Assembly (NCBI GenBank): GCA_002733715.2
Contig: NVWQ02000055.1
Coordinates: 62,001 to 126,000, forward strand
Source: Methylophaga sp.
GTDB taxonomy: Bacteria > Pseudomonadota > Gammaproteobacteria > Nitrosococcales > Methylophagaceae
Direction of reading: 5' to 3'
DNA: 64,000 nt
The translations under genes and the position numbers were made by a program. The notes below the pieces were generated by a model. The model was not told the DNA's origin and searched no databases. It was given only the letters and a program-made list of their open reading frames with translations. The stretch's first letter is position 1, and each line of letters opens with the position of its first letter. This document shows positions 36,896 through 46,907 of the stretch, in pieces.

Positions 36896-39163
36896 TTAAA
36901 ACTTAACACTAGCCGTAACCCCATATGTGCGCTCTATCGGCCCTTGTGTTAAAGAATTAAAGCGCTGATAACCATTAACAGTATTAAATTGTGCTGCTTG
37001 CGCTGGATTAGGAATTGCAACTGCTCCTACAACCTCGTCATTATCAAACAAGTTTTTCACCCAGAAGTTAACAGCAAACTTATCATTTTCTAAACCACTA
37101 CGAAGATTCACAATAGTGCGAGAAGGAATCAGTGGTGGATTATCAATAGCAATACCTGACTGTTCCGATTGATACATTGCATCAATACGTGTTTTCCAAT
37201 CAAAGCCTGCGATAGCAGCGGGTTTCAAATATTGAACTGATGCATTAGCTGTCCATTCAGAAACATATTGCATTCGATTGCCATCCAAAACAGGATTCAG
37301 ACCTAGAGCAGCAAGAGCGCCGAAAGTGTAGTCATCATATTCGGCATCAGTATAAGACAACCCAGCTGTTACGTCCCAATTTTCCGCAGGTTTTGCAGCG
37401 AGCTCTAATTCAAAACCACGTGATGATGACTTGCCTGCATTAGTATTTAATATGGCAAAATTTTGACCTAATGCTCGAACAATTTGATCGTCCCATTTAA
37501 CATAAAACACAGCTAAATTCGCTGTCAAGCGGTTATCGAGCCATGAGCTTTTAACGCCTATTTCATAGTTAAGGCTTTTTTCTTCATCATAAGTTCTTTC
37601 AGCAGCAGTGGGTAGTGAGCCACCATTTGTCGCGGTATTAAAACCACCTGATTTAACGGCTTTAGCCACACTTGCATAAACCATTGCATTATCATTTAAC
37701 TGGTAATCTAACGCCGCTTTTGGAGTGAAGTTATTAAAGCTTGCACTATCACTAAATTGACCTACTAATCCCGTATCTAAATTAGTATCAACCGTATCAA
37801 CTTCTTTTTTCTCATAAGCATAACGGCCAGATAATGTGAGTGCCAACTGATCGCTTAAATCAAAACCCACGGAACCAAAGAGCGCCCAATTACGTGTGCT
37901 TTCATCACTCACCGACGAAAGACTTGGAGCTAAGCCTCGTGCAACGGGATCAACTGCAAGTGGCGCACCGGGTACAAAAGCATCTCTTGTTTTACTGTTT
38001 TTATCTAAATCATAAAAATAGGCACCTGCCATCCAGCGTATAGACTGATCAACTGAAGTCAATCTCAACTCTTGACTAAACTCATTCTGATCTACTTTTT
38101 CTTCACTAAAACGAATTGTGCTTGCTTGATAATCACTGTCAAATGCATTATCAAGTTCTAAATCGTTATATCCTGTTATTGATGTAAATGTTACGTTATC
38201 TAAGTCCCAGTTAAGCTGGAAAGAGGTTGTGACATTATCACGATCATTATGGCCTGGAGTCACAGCAAAACCATTTGTCAAACTGGGTAAATCACCGCCA
38301 AAACTTTGGAAGTCATTAAACAGAACGCCAGGTCCAAACGCTGCAACATTAACAGGGTTTGTTGAAAAATCTTGATTATTTTCAACAAACTGTACTGCAT
38401 CATCTCCATCATTGGTGTTTTCAACACCTATACGAAACACCATTTCTATATCATCTGTTGGCAAAGCTAATAATGATAACGAATAATTATTGCTTTGTTT
38501 TTCATCTAAATTTCCACCCGTTAGCTCATTTTTATAAAAGCCATCAAAACCTGAATGCATTGCCCCCACACGATAAAACAAGGTATCTTCTGTTATTGCT
38601 CCACTATAAGAAACACGTGCGTCTTTGCGGCCTTCATTACCCAAGGTAACCTCTAATTTACCTTCGCCATCATTATCTGGCTGTTTAGTTACATAATTTA
38701 TCGCACCAGCAAAAGTGTTTCTACCGTACAACGCACTTTGAGGTCCTTTTGCTACCTCAATTCGTTCAATCTCATCGCCAAACATGGCTTCCATCGCGCC
38801 ACGTGATTCTTGATATACACCATCGATAAAGAAACCAACATTGGGCTCACCAATGGTTGTATTCATTCCGCGAATAACAGGATTACCAACTCGCCCACCA
38901 AATAAAGGTGTGTAAGTAAACCCTGGCGTCATCATGGCGATATCTTCAATACTTTGCAGGTCCGCATCTTTAATTAACTGTGCTGAAAAAGCAGTAATCG
39001 CAATAGGCACTTCTTGTAGCGTTTCTTCACGCTTCCGTGTCGTTACGACCATTTCACCTAAACTTAGTGAATCGGCTCCCGTATCAGAATCTTCAGCAAA
39101 AGCAATCGCGGGTAATGACATTATCTGACAGCAGGCCAGACTAAGAATAGTACGTTTAAACAT
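36896..39163 (-). CDS. TonB-dependent outer-membrane receptor
   Basis: 755 residues. A signal peptide (ends AIAFAEDSD) precedes a plug domain with a TonB-box-like LSLGEMVVTTRKREETLQEVP, the segments NPVIRGMNTTIGEPNVGFFIDGVY and ERIEVAKGPQSALYGRNTFAGAINYVTK. A long beta-barrel ends in the aromatic GVTASVKF. The plug wording is the type often linked to uptake of organic compounds rather than a specific siderophore; the ligand is unknown. It has its own terminator but adjoins the adenylating-enzyme set on the same strand. It diverges from the efflux genes over 221 bases, which must hold both promoters. Confidence 0.93.
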   Translation of the reverse strand: MFKRTILSLACCQIMSLPAIAFAEDSDTGADSLSLGEMVVTTRKREETLQEVPIAITAFSAQLIKDADLQSIEDIAMMTPGFTYTPLFGGRVGNPVIRGMNTTIGEPNVGFFIDGVYQESRGAMEAMFGDEIERIEVAKGPQSALYGRNTFAGAINYVTKQPDNDGEGKLEVTLGNEGRKDARVSYSGAITEDTLFYRVGAMHSGFDGFYKNELTGGNLDEKQSNNYSLSLLALPTDDIEMVFRIGVENTNDGDDAVQFVENNQDFSTNPVNVAAFGPGVLFNDFQSFGGDLPSLTNGFAVTPGHNDRDNVTTSFQLNWDLDNVTFTSITGYNDLELDNAFDSDYQASTIRFSEEKVDQNEFSQELRLTSVDQSIRWMAGAYFYDLDKNSKTRDAFVPGAPLAVDPVARGLAPSLSSVSDESTRNWALFGSVGFDLSDQLALTLSGRYAYEKKEVDTVDTNLDTGLVGQFSDSASFNNFTPKAALDYQLNDNAMVYASVAKAVKSGGFNTATNGGSLPTAAERTYDEEKSLNYEIGVKSSWLDNRLTANLAVFYVKWDDQIVRALGQNFAILNTNAGKSSSRGFELELAAKPAENWDVTAGLSYTDAEYDDYTFGALAALGLNPVLDGNRMQYVSEWTANASVQYLKPAAIAGFDWKTRIDAMYQSEQSGIAIDNPPLIPSRTIVNLRSGLENDKFAVNFWVKNLFDNDEVVGAVAIPNPAQAAQFNTVNGYQRFNSLTQGPIERTYGVTASVKF

Positions 39164-39384
39164 GTTTTTTCTCTCCTTAAAGTTTTACACACAAACAGCT
39201 ATATTAACGATAAAACCCATAGTTAGTACTTGCTTGCAGCATCAAACGATAACTAATATATATTTGAATGGCAAGCATATAACACCTTGATTTTAAAGAA
39301 TGTGCGTTATCTCTTGTTTTTCAAAACTCTATATGCGCTACAATCGCTCTACACTACTATAATTAAAGCATGTGAATTACATCA

Positions 39385-40452
39385 ATGAATAATGGAAAAT
39401 ACTTAGCAGTTCAAGGACGATGGCTTTGCCTATTAATTGCCACTCTTTTTTTTAGTAGCTACTTTAGCTCTGTCCGTGCAGAAGAGGATGCAGCGCAACA
39501 AGTCGCAACACCCGTATCAAGTACGACACTAGATAAAATTTTATTTTTTCCTTCACGCGAAGCTCCAGCAACGGTTGTGAGCCTCAATAACAGCATGATA
39601 AGCGCAGAAATTTCAGGTGAAATTCTTGAGATATTAGTTCAAACAGGCGATGAAGTTAAAAAAGATGAGGTTCTAGCTAAAATTGATTGTGAGCCTTATC
39701 AAATCGCTAAACAACGGGCTAATGCGGCGCTTAATTCTGGCTATGCACGTAGCAAATATGCCAAACAACGCCAGAAAGATGCCGAAAAATTACGAAATAG
39801 TCGTGCTATTTCTGCAGATCAACTTAATATGCGTAGCTCTGAAGCCAATGCGCTAGCATCTGAAATAGGGGTGCTAGCGGCTGATTTAAAAGAGGCAAAA
39901 CGTCGTATCACCAAATGTATTATCACTGCGCCTTTTGATGCCGTTGTTGTTGAGCGGCAAGCTAGCGTGGGAGACTACACTAGCCCAGGTTCAGTTTTAG
40001 TCAAGCTATTAGATCTTAATAACTTAGAGGTGAGTGCTAAAATCCAACAGCAAGATGTAGACAGCCTAAAAATTGCCGGAACCATTTCCTTTATCGCATC
40101 AGGTAAAACATATCCTGTAACGAACCGTACTGTCGTTCCATTGGTAGATAGTCGAATTCGTAGCTATGAAGCACGTCTTGATTTTACTAAAGATGTTGCC
40201 TCCACCGGCTCTGCTGGCCGCCTGCGATGGGAAAGCGATCAGGTTCATATCCCTGCCGATTACCTTGTTAAGCGAAATGAACAGCTAGGCATATTTATAA
40301 ACAAAGATGGCACCGCTTCTTTTCATCTGCTTGATGCGGTGGGAAACGGCCTACCCGCTGCTATTGATTTGCCTGAAAATACAGAGGTAATAACAACTGG
40401 GCGATATGGCCTTGTTGATGGCCAAGCTATAAAAATAGTTAACCCTCAATGA
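39385..40452 (+). CDS. RND efflux periplasmic adaptor (HlyD/MFP family)
   Basis: 355 residues with a signal peptide (residues about 12-33, ending SVRAEEDA). The lipoyl-like half VVSLNNSMISAEISGEILEILVQTGDEVKKDEVLAKID is followed by a coiled-coil hairpin (about 115-170) and the returning half CIITAPFDAVVVERQASVGDYTSPGS. It connects the inner-membrane pump to an outer-membrane channel. No TolC-like gene is adjacent. The pump gene follows after 140 bases that are entirely repeat sequence. Confidence 0.92.
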   Translation: MNNGKYLAVQGRWLCLLIATLFFSSYFSSVRAEEDAAQQVATPVSSTTLDKILFFPSREAPATVVSLNNSMISAEISGEILEILVQTGDEVKKDEVLAKIDCEPYQIAKQRANAALNSGYARSKYAKQRQKDAEKLRNSRAISADQLNMRSSEANALASEIGVLAADLKEAKRRITKCIITAPFDAVVVERQASVGDYTSPGSVLVKLLDLNNLEVSAKIQQQDVDSLKIAGTISFIASGKTYPVTNRTVVPLVDSRIRSYEARLDFTKDVASTGSAGRLRWESDQVHIPADYLVKRNEQLGIFINKDGTASFHLLDAVGNGLPAAIDLPENTEVITTGRYGLVDGQAIKIVNPQ

Positions 40453-40589
40453 TACCCGTGACAGCTAAAACTACTGCTTTCAGCTTTTTACCCTACCGTG
40501 GCTACCGTATGTGGTTAGCGGGAGTCGTGCTTGCACTCAGATTCCGGCTAAAAGCCTACCGGAATGACATTGACTTCACTTGGGTATAA
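40453..40589. repeat. Composite repeat between RND adaptor and pump genes
   Basis: Starts right after the adaptor stop with GATACCCGTGACAGC and ends with TGACTTCACTTGGGTATAA, the TATACCC-type terminus. Inside, CAGATTCCGGCTAAAAGCC with TACCGGAATGAC forms the second kind of hairpin in this window (compare 61691-61720 and 62312-62345). The pump ATG is at 40593. Confidence 0.7.
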
Positions 40590-40592
40590 AAC

Positions 40593-43500
40593 ATGTATCG
40601 TAAGCTTCTCACTAATACGGTTCTAGTTAACCTCACTTTCTTGCTTGTTGTTATTGCAGGTTGGATTAGCTACACCTCGATGCCGCGCGAGCAAGATCCC
40701 GATGTGAATTTTAATTGGGTTGTTATTAGTACTTCTTGGCCGGGCGCTACAGCTGAAGATGTTGAAAATCAAATTACCAACCCTCTTGAAGATGAAATCG
40801 AAAAAGTACCTGATGTAAATAGGGTGTCGAGCAGTAGCCGAGTTTCATTTTCATTTATTACCGTACGCTTTTCTGACATGGAACCGAGTTTGTTTCGTCA
40901 GCGCGTTGAAGAAATGCGTCGCGGCATTCAGTCTGCCGTTGACAATTTGCCACCCGATGCAAAGCAACCCCTTGTTACCGAACTGTCTAGCTCAAATACC
41001 TATCCAACTGCTGTTATCACAGTTTCAGGCATTGAAAATGATGAATTACTTAGAAAAACCTCACGCAATGTTGCAAAAGATATTGCGCGTATAAAAGGGG
41101 TTGATCGTGCTGACACATGGGGCACCGAAGATCCAGAATTACAGGTGCTCTTCAGCCCGGAGAGCTTGATTGGTTTGGGTGTGTCGCCGACCGTCTTATC
41201 TAACACCGTGAATGCTTATTTTAGAGATCTCACAGCAGGTAGCATTCAACTAGGTGAACAGCAATGGCGCGTTAGACTAAGCGGCACTAGTAACGACCCA
41301 AGTTATCTTGCTGAGCTACCTATTTTAACCGTTGAAGGAGAACTTCCCCTTCGGAGTGTTGCAACCATTGTTCGTGGTCAAGAAAGGCCCGCCCAGCTAG
41401 TTTCATATGAAGGCCGACCAGCCTCGATGATATCCGTATTTAAACGAGGAAACGCCAACAGTCTTGCCTTGCTGGAAAATCTGCAAGCCTATGTCTACGA
41501 GCGCAATTACGCGTTAGCGGATCAAGGGATCCAACATGATATTGTCGACGATCAAACTGTAGCAACACGCACCGCTATCGGAATGATGGAAAGAAATGCC
41601 GTTATTGGTCTTATTCTAGTTATGTTGGTTACAGGATTATTTCTCGGTTGGAAAATTGCCCTATTTACCGGTATGGGACTTATCTTTTCTTTGATGGGAT
41701 CTTTCTGGATTTTATCTGCCATGGGCGAAACCTTAAATATTATGGTTTTGCTTGGTGTCGTTATTGTTTTGGGAATGCTGGTTGATGATGCTGTGGTGGT
41801 GGTTGAATCCATGTATGTCAATCTCAGAAAAGGCATGTCAAGTACCGAAGCCGCAATAAGCACTGTCGATGAAATGTGGGTTCCCGTCATGGTGTCATCG
41901 CTCACCACCATTGCCGCATTTTTACCGCTTATTTTGTTGCCCGGTATTTTGGGCCAATTTATGCGTGTAGTGCCTATTGTTGTCTCCGTTGCTTTAGTTG
42001 TTAGTTTAGTTGAAGCTTTCTGGTTGCTACCTTCACATATTATTTTTTCAAATACGAATCCTGCAAAAATCACCTCTATTCAGCGCATACGAAACCGTGT
42101 TACAAACTGGATACGTCATCGCTATGTCAATGTACTTATACCTGTTATGCGCTTTCCTAAAACAAGCATATCTATAGGAGGACTATTAAGCTTGCTAGCG
42201 GTATTTGCCGTAACAACCAACGTGGTTCGCGTTGACTTTTTTGCTAACGACCCTATTCGCTTGTTTTACCTTAATGTCTATATGCCTGCTGGCAGCTCTT
42301 TAAGTAATACCGACGATGTTCTTAAAAAACTTGACTTGAAAATTCGTCAAACAGTTGATGCTAAAGAGCTTCGTTCTATCACCACAACAGCAGGGGTATT
42401 ACTCACCGAAACGGAGCCACTGTTTGGCGACAGTATGGGGCAAATAATGTTCAGCCTGCCCGCTAGAACGGCAGATTTAATGTCTGTTGATGAGTTGATT
42501 GAAGAAGTTCGACTTGCCATTTATGGTGTACCCGGCCCGACAGATCTATCCTTCTTGCGCCGCAACACTGGGCCACCAAGTGAAAGCCCAATCAGTGTAA
42601 AGGTACGTGGCGACAAGATAGAACAGTTACGTCTAGCAACAGCAGCTTTAGAGCAGATCATGGCAACAATACCTGGCATTCAGGATCTTCACAGTGATGA
42701 TGCCAGCTCAGGTGCGCAGCTCACGCTTAAGCTTAATCCTGATGCAATTACCCGGGCTCAACTTAACCCTGCAGATATTGCAGAAATTTTACGCTTATAT
42801 GTTGACGGCTCCATCGTTGCTAATATGCGTTTTGAAGGTGAGAAATGGAATGTGCGAGTACGTGCACAGCCTAGCTCATTGCAAGATATAAAATCCTTTT
42901 TAAGCCATCCTGTTGGTTTAGCAGACGGGAGTGAAATTGCATTAGAACAACTAGTTACCTATTCATCAGCCTATGCTGAAGGTACGATTCATCACCGGAA
43001 CTTTAGACGCACGATCACCTTAGAAGCGGATCTTGATTCCGAACTAAATAACAGTATTTCTGCAAACGCACAAATTGCAGAAAAATGGCAAGAAATTGCC
43101 CATAACTACCCAGATGTAAGCTTAGATTTTTCTGGCGAAATGGATGACATTAAAGAAAGCCTAAATGGCATGGCCGTATTATTTTTGTTTGGCATCGGCT
43201 TAATTTACATGATTCTTGGCACACAGTTTAAAAGCTATACCCAACCTCTGCTTATTCTTGCAACAGTGCCGATGGCCTTTACGGGCGTTATTATCGGCCT
43301 CATTGTAAGTAACAACCCTCTAAGCTTGTATACCTTATATGGGGTGATTGCACTTGCTGGAATTGTTGCTAACGATGCGATTGTTTTGATCTCTACCGCC
43401 AACCGTAACCTTGCCAAAGGCATGTCGCTGGCTCACGCCATTGTCAAAGCATCACAACGCCGTGTAATGCCCATTTTAATTACAACCGTCACCACAATGG

Positions 43501-44114
43501 CCGGCCTCTTTTCATTGGCTTCAGGCTTAGGTGGAAAATCTCTAATGTGGGGACCACTGGCGACAGCTATTGTATGGGGTTTAGGTTTTGCCACTATTTT
43601 AACTTTATTAATTATTCCACCGCTATACGCGTTCATTATGCGTAATAAAACCGGTAAAAAGGCTACTCTGGCTTCGCCTCCGTTGCTACCTGATAGTTCT
43701 GGCGGCGTCATGGCTTCGCTCAATAACTTGTCATCATTCTTCAGTCGAGAGCGTCAAATAGACAAGGCGGGCTTAGATGAAATTGCAGCACATTCTTCAC
43801 TTAAAATAATGTATGAAATGGCAACTAAAGCGTTTGAAGAGGGGGATGCGGAACTAGCTATTCGCCACTTCCAAGCACTGGCAAAACACCTGCCCAATAA
43901 TTTCACCATTAACTTGATGGCAGCGCAGTCAATCATGTTGTATATGCAAAGCATTGGTTGGGATATTGGTTATCTTGATCGCGCAAAACGTTATTTTGCC
44001 AAAGCAAAACAGGTGCATCCTGATGACGCCCGCGTGGTTCATCTTGCGGCGCTAATCAAAGAGCTTGATACCGACGGTGATGTAGAAATAAACTGGGAAA
44101 AACTAGCGAAATAA
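40593..44114 (+). CDS. RND-family efflux pump with C-terminal TPR-like extension
   Basis: 1173 residues. Residues 1 to about 1035 are a standard HAE1-type RND permease: an N-terminal helix, GWISYTSMPREQDPDVNFNW, porter domains, and the proton-relay pair in GMLVDDAVVVVESMYVNL. GVIALAGIVANDAIVLIS, helix 10, carries Asn where AcrB has Lys. After the twelfth helix comes a Ser/Pro linker, then about 100 residues with two TPR-like helix pairs (YEMATKAFEEGDAELAIRHF and LDRAKRYFAKAKQVHPDDAR), an uncommon cytoplasmic addition. It probably exports hydrophobic compounds with the upstream adaptor. Confidence 0.93.
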   Translation: MYRKLLTNTVLVNLTFLLVVIAGWISYTSMPREQDPDVNFNWVVISTSWPGATAEDVENQITNPLEDEIEKVPDVNRVSSSSRVSFSFITVRFSDMEPSLFRQRVEEMRRGIQSAVDNLPPDAKQPLVTELSSSNTYPTAVITVSGIENDELLRKTSRNVAKDIARIKGVDRADTWGTEDPELQVLFSPESLIGLGVSPTVLSNTVNAYFRDLTAGSIQLGEQQWRVRLSGTSNDPSYLAELPILTVEGELPLRSVATIVRGQERPAQLVSYEGRPASMISVFKRGNANSLALLENLQAYVYERNYALADQGIQHDIVDDQTVATRTAIGMMERNAVIGLILVMLVTGLFLGWKIALFTGMGLIFSLMGSFWILSAMGETLNIMVLLGVVIVLGMLVDDAVVVVESMYVNLRKGMSSTEAAISTVDEMWVPVMVSSLTTIAAFLPLILLPGILGQFMRVVPIVVSVALVVSLVEAFWLLPSHIIFSNTNPAKITSIQRIRNRVTNWIRHRYVNVLIPVMRFPKTSISIGGLLSLLAVFAVTTNVVRVDFFANDPIRLFYLNVYMPAGSSLSNTDDVLKKLDLKIRQTVDAKELRSITTTAGVLLTETEPLFGDSMGQIMFSLPARTADLMSVDELIEEVRLAIYGVPGPTDLSFLRRNTGPPSESPISVKVRGDKIEQLRLATAALEQIMATIPGIQDLHSDDASSGAQLTLKLNPDAITRAQLNPADIAEILRLYVDGSIVANMRFEGEKWNVRVRAQPSSLQDIKSFLSHPVGLADGSEIALEQLVTYSSAYAEGTIHHRNFRRTITLEADLDSELNNSISANAQIAEKWQEIAHNYPDVSLDFSGEMDDIKESLNGMAVLFLFGIGLIYMILGTQFKSYTQPLLILATVPMAFTGVIIGLIVSNNPLSLYTLYGVIALAGIVANDAIVLISTANRNLAKGMSLAHAIVKASQRRVMPILITTVTTMAGLFSLASGLGGKSLMWGPLATAIVWGLGFATILTLLIIPPLYAFIMRNKTGKKATLASPPLLPDSSGGVMASLNNLSSFFSRERQIDKAGLDEIAAHSSLKIMYEMATKAFEEGDAELAIRHFQALAKHLPNNFTINLMAAQSIMLYMQSIGWDIGYLDRAKRYFAKAKQVHPDDARVVHLAALIKELDTDGDVEINWEKLAK

Positions 44115-44127
44115 ATTAAGTTGAAAT

Positions 44128-44204
44128 TGGCGGAGCGGACGGGATTCGAACCCGCGACCTCCGGCGTGACAGGCCAGCATTCTAACCAGCTGAACTACCG
44201 CTCC
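44128..44204 (-). tRNA. tRNA-Asp (GTC)
   Basis: Reading the minus strand, a 77-base cloverleaf starts GGAGCGGTAGTTCAGCTGGT and ends in CCGCTCCGCCA with encoded CCA. The anticodon loop is CTGTCAC, giving GTC for aspartate. The T arm contains GGTTCGAATCC. It matches the bacterial tRNA-Asp pattern throughout. Confidence 0.97.
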
Positions 44205-44338
44205 ACACCTCTTTGAGTAAGCTTATTGCTAAACCGGAAACTCAAAGAAGCGGCAAGAATACAGCATATCTTACAAAGATGTTAGCGTTATTTTCATAAT
44301 AATAGTGAACCTTGAAATAGCCGCACTAAAAGAGCTGA

Positions 44339-46081
44339 TTATTTCCAGTTATTTTGCTTTGCTGCCTGAAGCTTTGCATAACCTTCAAGCAGTTTTGTGT
44401 GTCGCTCAAAGCCTTCCAAACCCAAGCCTGAGCAATGTAAATCATGAAAAACCGTATCACCTTCCACAATAGCTAGTGCATCTGCGACATTCTGACTTCC
44501 ATACAAATATTCTAAACCTTGTTGATAATTTGCATACTGGCGCTGCGGATGCCATTTAATTTCTAGCAATGCTTTTATGCAGCGATGTTGGAGCTGTATT
44601 TCGTCGCTCCCTTGTTCAAGCGCCAAACACCAATCAAGCCATTCAATTGCTTGCTCATCTTGCAAAGCGAGATACAGCATCGCTTTAATTTCACCTAATC
44701 TAATGGTTGCCCACAATGTATCAGGATCAGGTGCCAGCCCAATAAAGGAGGCAGCCAACGTCTGGTCGTTATATGCACCATCATCCAGGCGTTTTAAAAT
44801 GTCTTGCCAGCGCTCATTATCACCCTGTTTTAATGTTAAAAAATCTTCGCGGAATAAGGCTCCTTCGTTATTATTTTCCCAAACAAGTTCATCGACAGGA
44901 TAAATATCGGACATGCCCGGCACTAAAATACGGCAAGCATAGACATCTAGGTGCTCATAATCAGCTATGTAAATATCAAAGCCCATATCGTGTATTTTAT
45001 TGCTCAGATAATCAAACTCATCGGCCGTTTCACTATCATGATCCCAATCATAAAACTCATAATCCGGAGTAGATCGGAAAAAGTCATTTGAAATGTAACC
45101 ACTAGAATCAATAAAGTGCATCTCTAAATTTTGAGGAGAAGCCACTTCGTCTAAATCAAATGTTGGTGGATGAAAAACATCTAGCTGATCTAAATTCCGA
45201 CCTTGTAATAACTCTGTCACCGTACGCTCTAAAGCCACCTCAAAACTCGGATGCGCACCAAAAGAAGCAAACACTGAACCATCTTTCGGGTTGATTAATG
45301 TCACACTCATTACTGGGTATTTTCCGCCTAACGACGCATCGGCGACCTTAAGAATATAGCCATGTTCTTCCAGCTCTTGTATTGATTTTTGAATATCTGG
45401 ATAACGATCTAAGACGGCTTTTGGCACTTCAGGCAAACAAAGTCCTTCGGCAATAATTTTATTTTTAACATAGCGTTCGAAAATTTCTGATAGCGATTGA
45501 ATCCGGGCCTCATTACGCGTATTGCCTGCCGACATGCCATTGCTGACAAAAATATTGGCAATAATATTGATCGGGATATAGATTGTTTGCCCATCACGCA
45601 GACGATGATATGGCGCAGCACAAATTCCTCGCTCACCTGTTCCAGAGTTTATATCGAACAATTTATCAGGGCTTAGCTCCTTTTCAGGATCAAAGTAGTC
45701 CCATAGGAACTGATCCATCAACCCATCAGGCATCTCTTCTGCCGAACTATCAAACCAGCGCTCATTAGGATAATGTACAAATTCATTTTGACTATGCTGC
45801 TCGCCAAGATAAAAATCAGCAAAGAAATAATTACAGCTTAGCCGCTCAAAATATTCTCCCAAAGCACTAGCAAGACATGCTTTTTCTGTTGCGCCTTTGC
45901 CATTGGTAAACATTAGCGGGCAGCTTTTGTCGCGAATATGAACGGAATACACGTTGCTGACAGGGTTTAACCAAGAGGCCTGTTCTATATCAAAACCAAA
46001 GAACTTTAATTTAGCCTCCATCGTTGCAATGCTCGTTTCTAGATCGCTGTCTTTACCTTTGATATATGTTTTTTCTGTCAT
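44339..46081 (-). CDS. ycaO: YcaO-type protein, ribosomal S12 methylthiotransferase accessory factor
   Basis: 580 residues, the length of E. coli YcaO. The ATP-binding YcaO domain is in the first roughly 400 residues (NGKGATEKACLASALGEYFERLS, GNTRNEARIQSLSEIFERYVKNKI, ASFGAHPSFEVALERTVTELLQGR). The C-terminal helical region is the TPR-like tail of this subgroup. E. coli YcaO is linked to beta-methylthiolation of ribosomal protein S12 by RimO; other YcaOs make azolines or thioamides in peptides. No precursor peptide or RiPP partner is adjacent, so the housekeeping role is favoured. Confidence 0.93.
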   Translation of the reverse strand: MTEKTYIKGKDSDLETSIATMEAKLKFFGFDIEQASWLNPVSNVYSVHIRDKSCPLMFTNGKGATEKACLASALGEYFERLSCNYFFADFYLGEQHSQNEFVHYPNERWFDSSAEEMPDGLMDQFLWDYFDPEKELSPDKLFDINSGTGERGICAAPYHRLRDGQTIYIPINIIANIFVSNGMSAGNTRNEARIQSLSEIFERYVKNKIIAEGLCLPEVPKAVLDRYPDIQKSIQELEEHGYILKVADASLGGKYPVMSVTLINPKDGSVFASFGAHPSFEVALERTVTELLQGRNLDQLDVFHPPTFDLDEVASPQNLEMHFIDSSGYISNDFFRSTPDYEFYDWDHDSETADEFDYLSNKIHDMGFDIYIADYEHLDVYACRILVPGMSDIYPVDELVWENNNEGALFREDFLTLKQGDNERWQDILKRLDDGAYNDQTLAASFIGLAPDPDTLWATIRLGEIKAMLYLALQDEQAIEWLDWCLALEQGSDEIQLQHRCIKALLEIKWHPQRQYANYQQGLEYLYGSQNVADALAIVEGDTVFHDLHCSGLGLEGFERHTKLLEGYAKLQAAKQNNWK

Positions 46082-46160
46082 AATTTATCTTCTTGAATAA
46101 AATAAGGCCTCACCAGAATTTGTTCTCGCAAGGCCTTTCTTTTTAGTTTGGCTTAAATTT

Positions 46161-46820
46161 TTAATTCTGCTTTTTAGGTTTGACGTTACCAATTGCGCCA
46201 TCAGACCGTGCGTTTAGATAGCTATAAATTTGATCGAAGTTTTCCATGACTTTAACGTTGGCCTTCCATGCCGGCATACTACCAATTTGGCCTGATTTAC
46301 CATTTTCGACTGTTGCAAAAAATTCTTCTTTGCTAAGTGTTTTTACACTTTCAAGTAAATTTGCACCAAGCCCTCCATCATCAAGACCCATGCCATATTT
46401 AGCATGACAACGAGCACACCAGTTACGAAACAATTTAAATCCAGCATAACTCTCGGCATCCAACTTGTTTCCATCAACAACACTGTATAACGCCTCATCC
46501 TCTGAGGAAGTGGCCACTGAATCAGAAGTTGTAGGGGCAGAAGGCTCTGTCGCCACCTCTGGTTTCAGTGTTGGTACTGTCATTTCTGGTTCTGGTTCTG
46601 CTACTTCTGGAGTCGGCGCGGGTTCCTCTTTCGCCACAAGCTCTTCTTTTGGAGTAACGGCCTCAACCACTTCTTTCGCCGGAATATCTGTAAACACCGC
46701 CTCTGTTTTTGTCATATACCCATCATTACTGCCATGCAGCGCAGGCCATATCGCCAACATAAAAAATGCAGTTAGAGCGGCTGCCCCCAGTGTTATAAAA
46801 AGCAATTTTGAACTATTCAT
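46161..46820 (-). CDS. Membrane-anchored c-type cytochrome
   Basis: 219 residues. One N-terminal helix (about 7-27) anchors it. A Pro/Glu/Ala/Thr-rich linker (about 38-110) follows, then a class I cytochrome c domain with heme motif CARCH (in NWCARCHAKYGMG) and a probable distal methionine in GSMPAWKANV. It should carry electrons on the periplasmic side of the inner membrane. The partner is unknown; in a methylotroph it could serve methanol dehydrogenase or an oxidase (inference). Confidence 0.88.
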   Translation of the reverse strand: MNSSKLLFITLGAAALTAFFMLAIWPALHGSNDGYMTKTEAVFTDIPAKEVVEAVTPKEELVAKEEPAPTPEVAEPEPEMTVPTLKPEVATEPSAPTTSDSVATSSEDEALYSVVDGNKLDAESYAGFKLFRNWCARCHAKYGMGLDDGGLGANLLESVKTLSKEEFFATVENGKSGQIGSMPAWKANVKVMENFDQIYSYLNARSDGAIGNVKPKKQN

Positions 46821-46907
46821 TATCCAGACTCTCCTAAGTTTATAAATCTCACATTGATATTATGGGATAATGATAACTCTTTATCAAACAAACAAGGCCT
46901 ACAAAAA

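Noticed and set aside
43321..43400. Asn in place of the AcrB proton-relay Lys in the RND pump as a defect
   Set aside because: Many functional RND pumps have Asn here, and the aspartate pair is intact.
44339..46081. YcaO as part of an azoline or thioamide RiPP cluster
   Set aside because: The length and C-terminal tail match the E. coli-type housekeeping YcaO, and no precursor peptide, dehydrogenase or TfuA gene is beside it.
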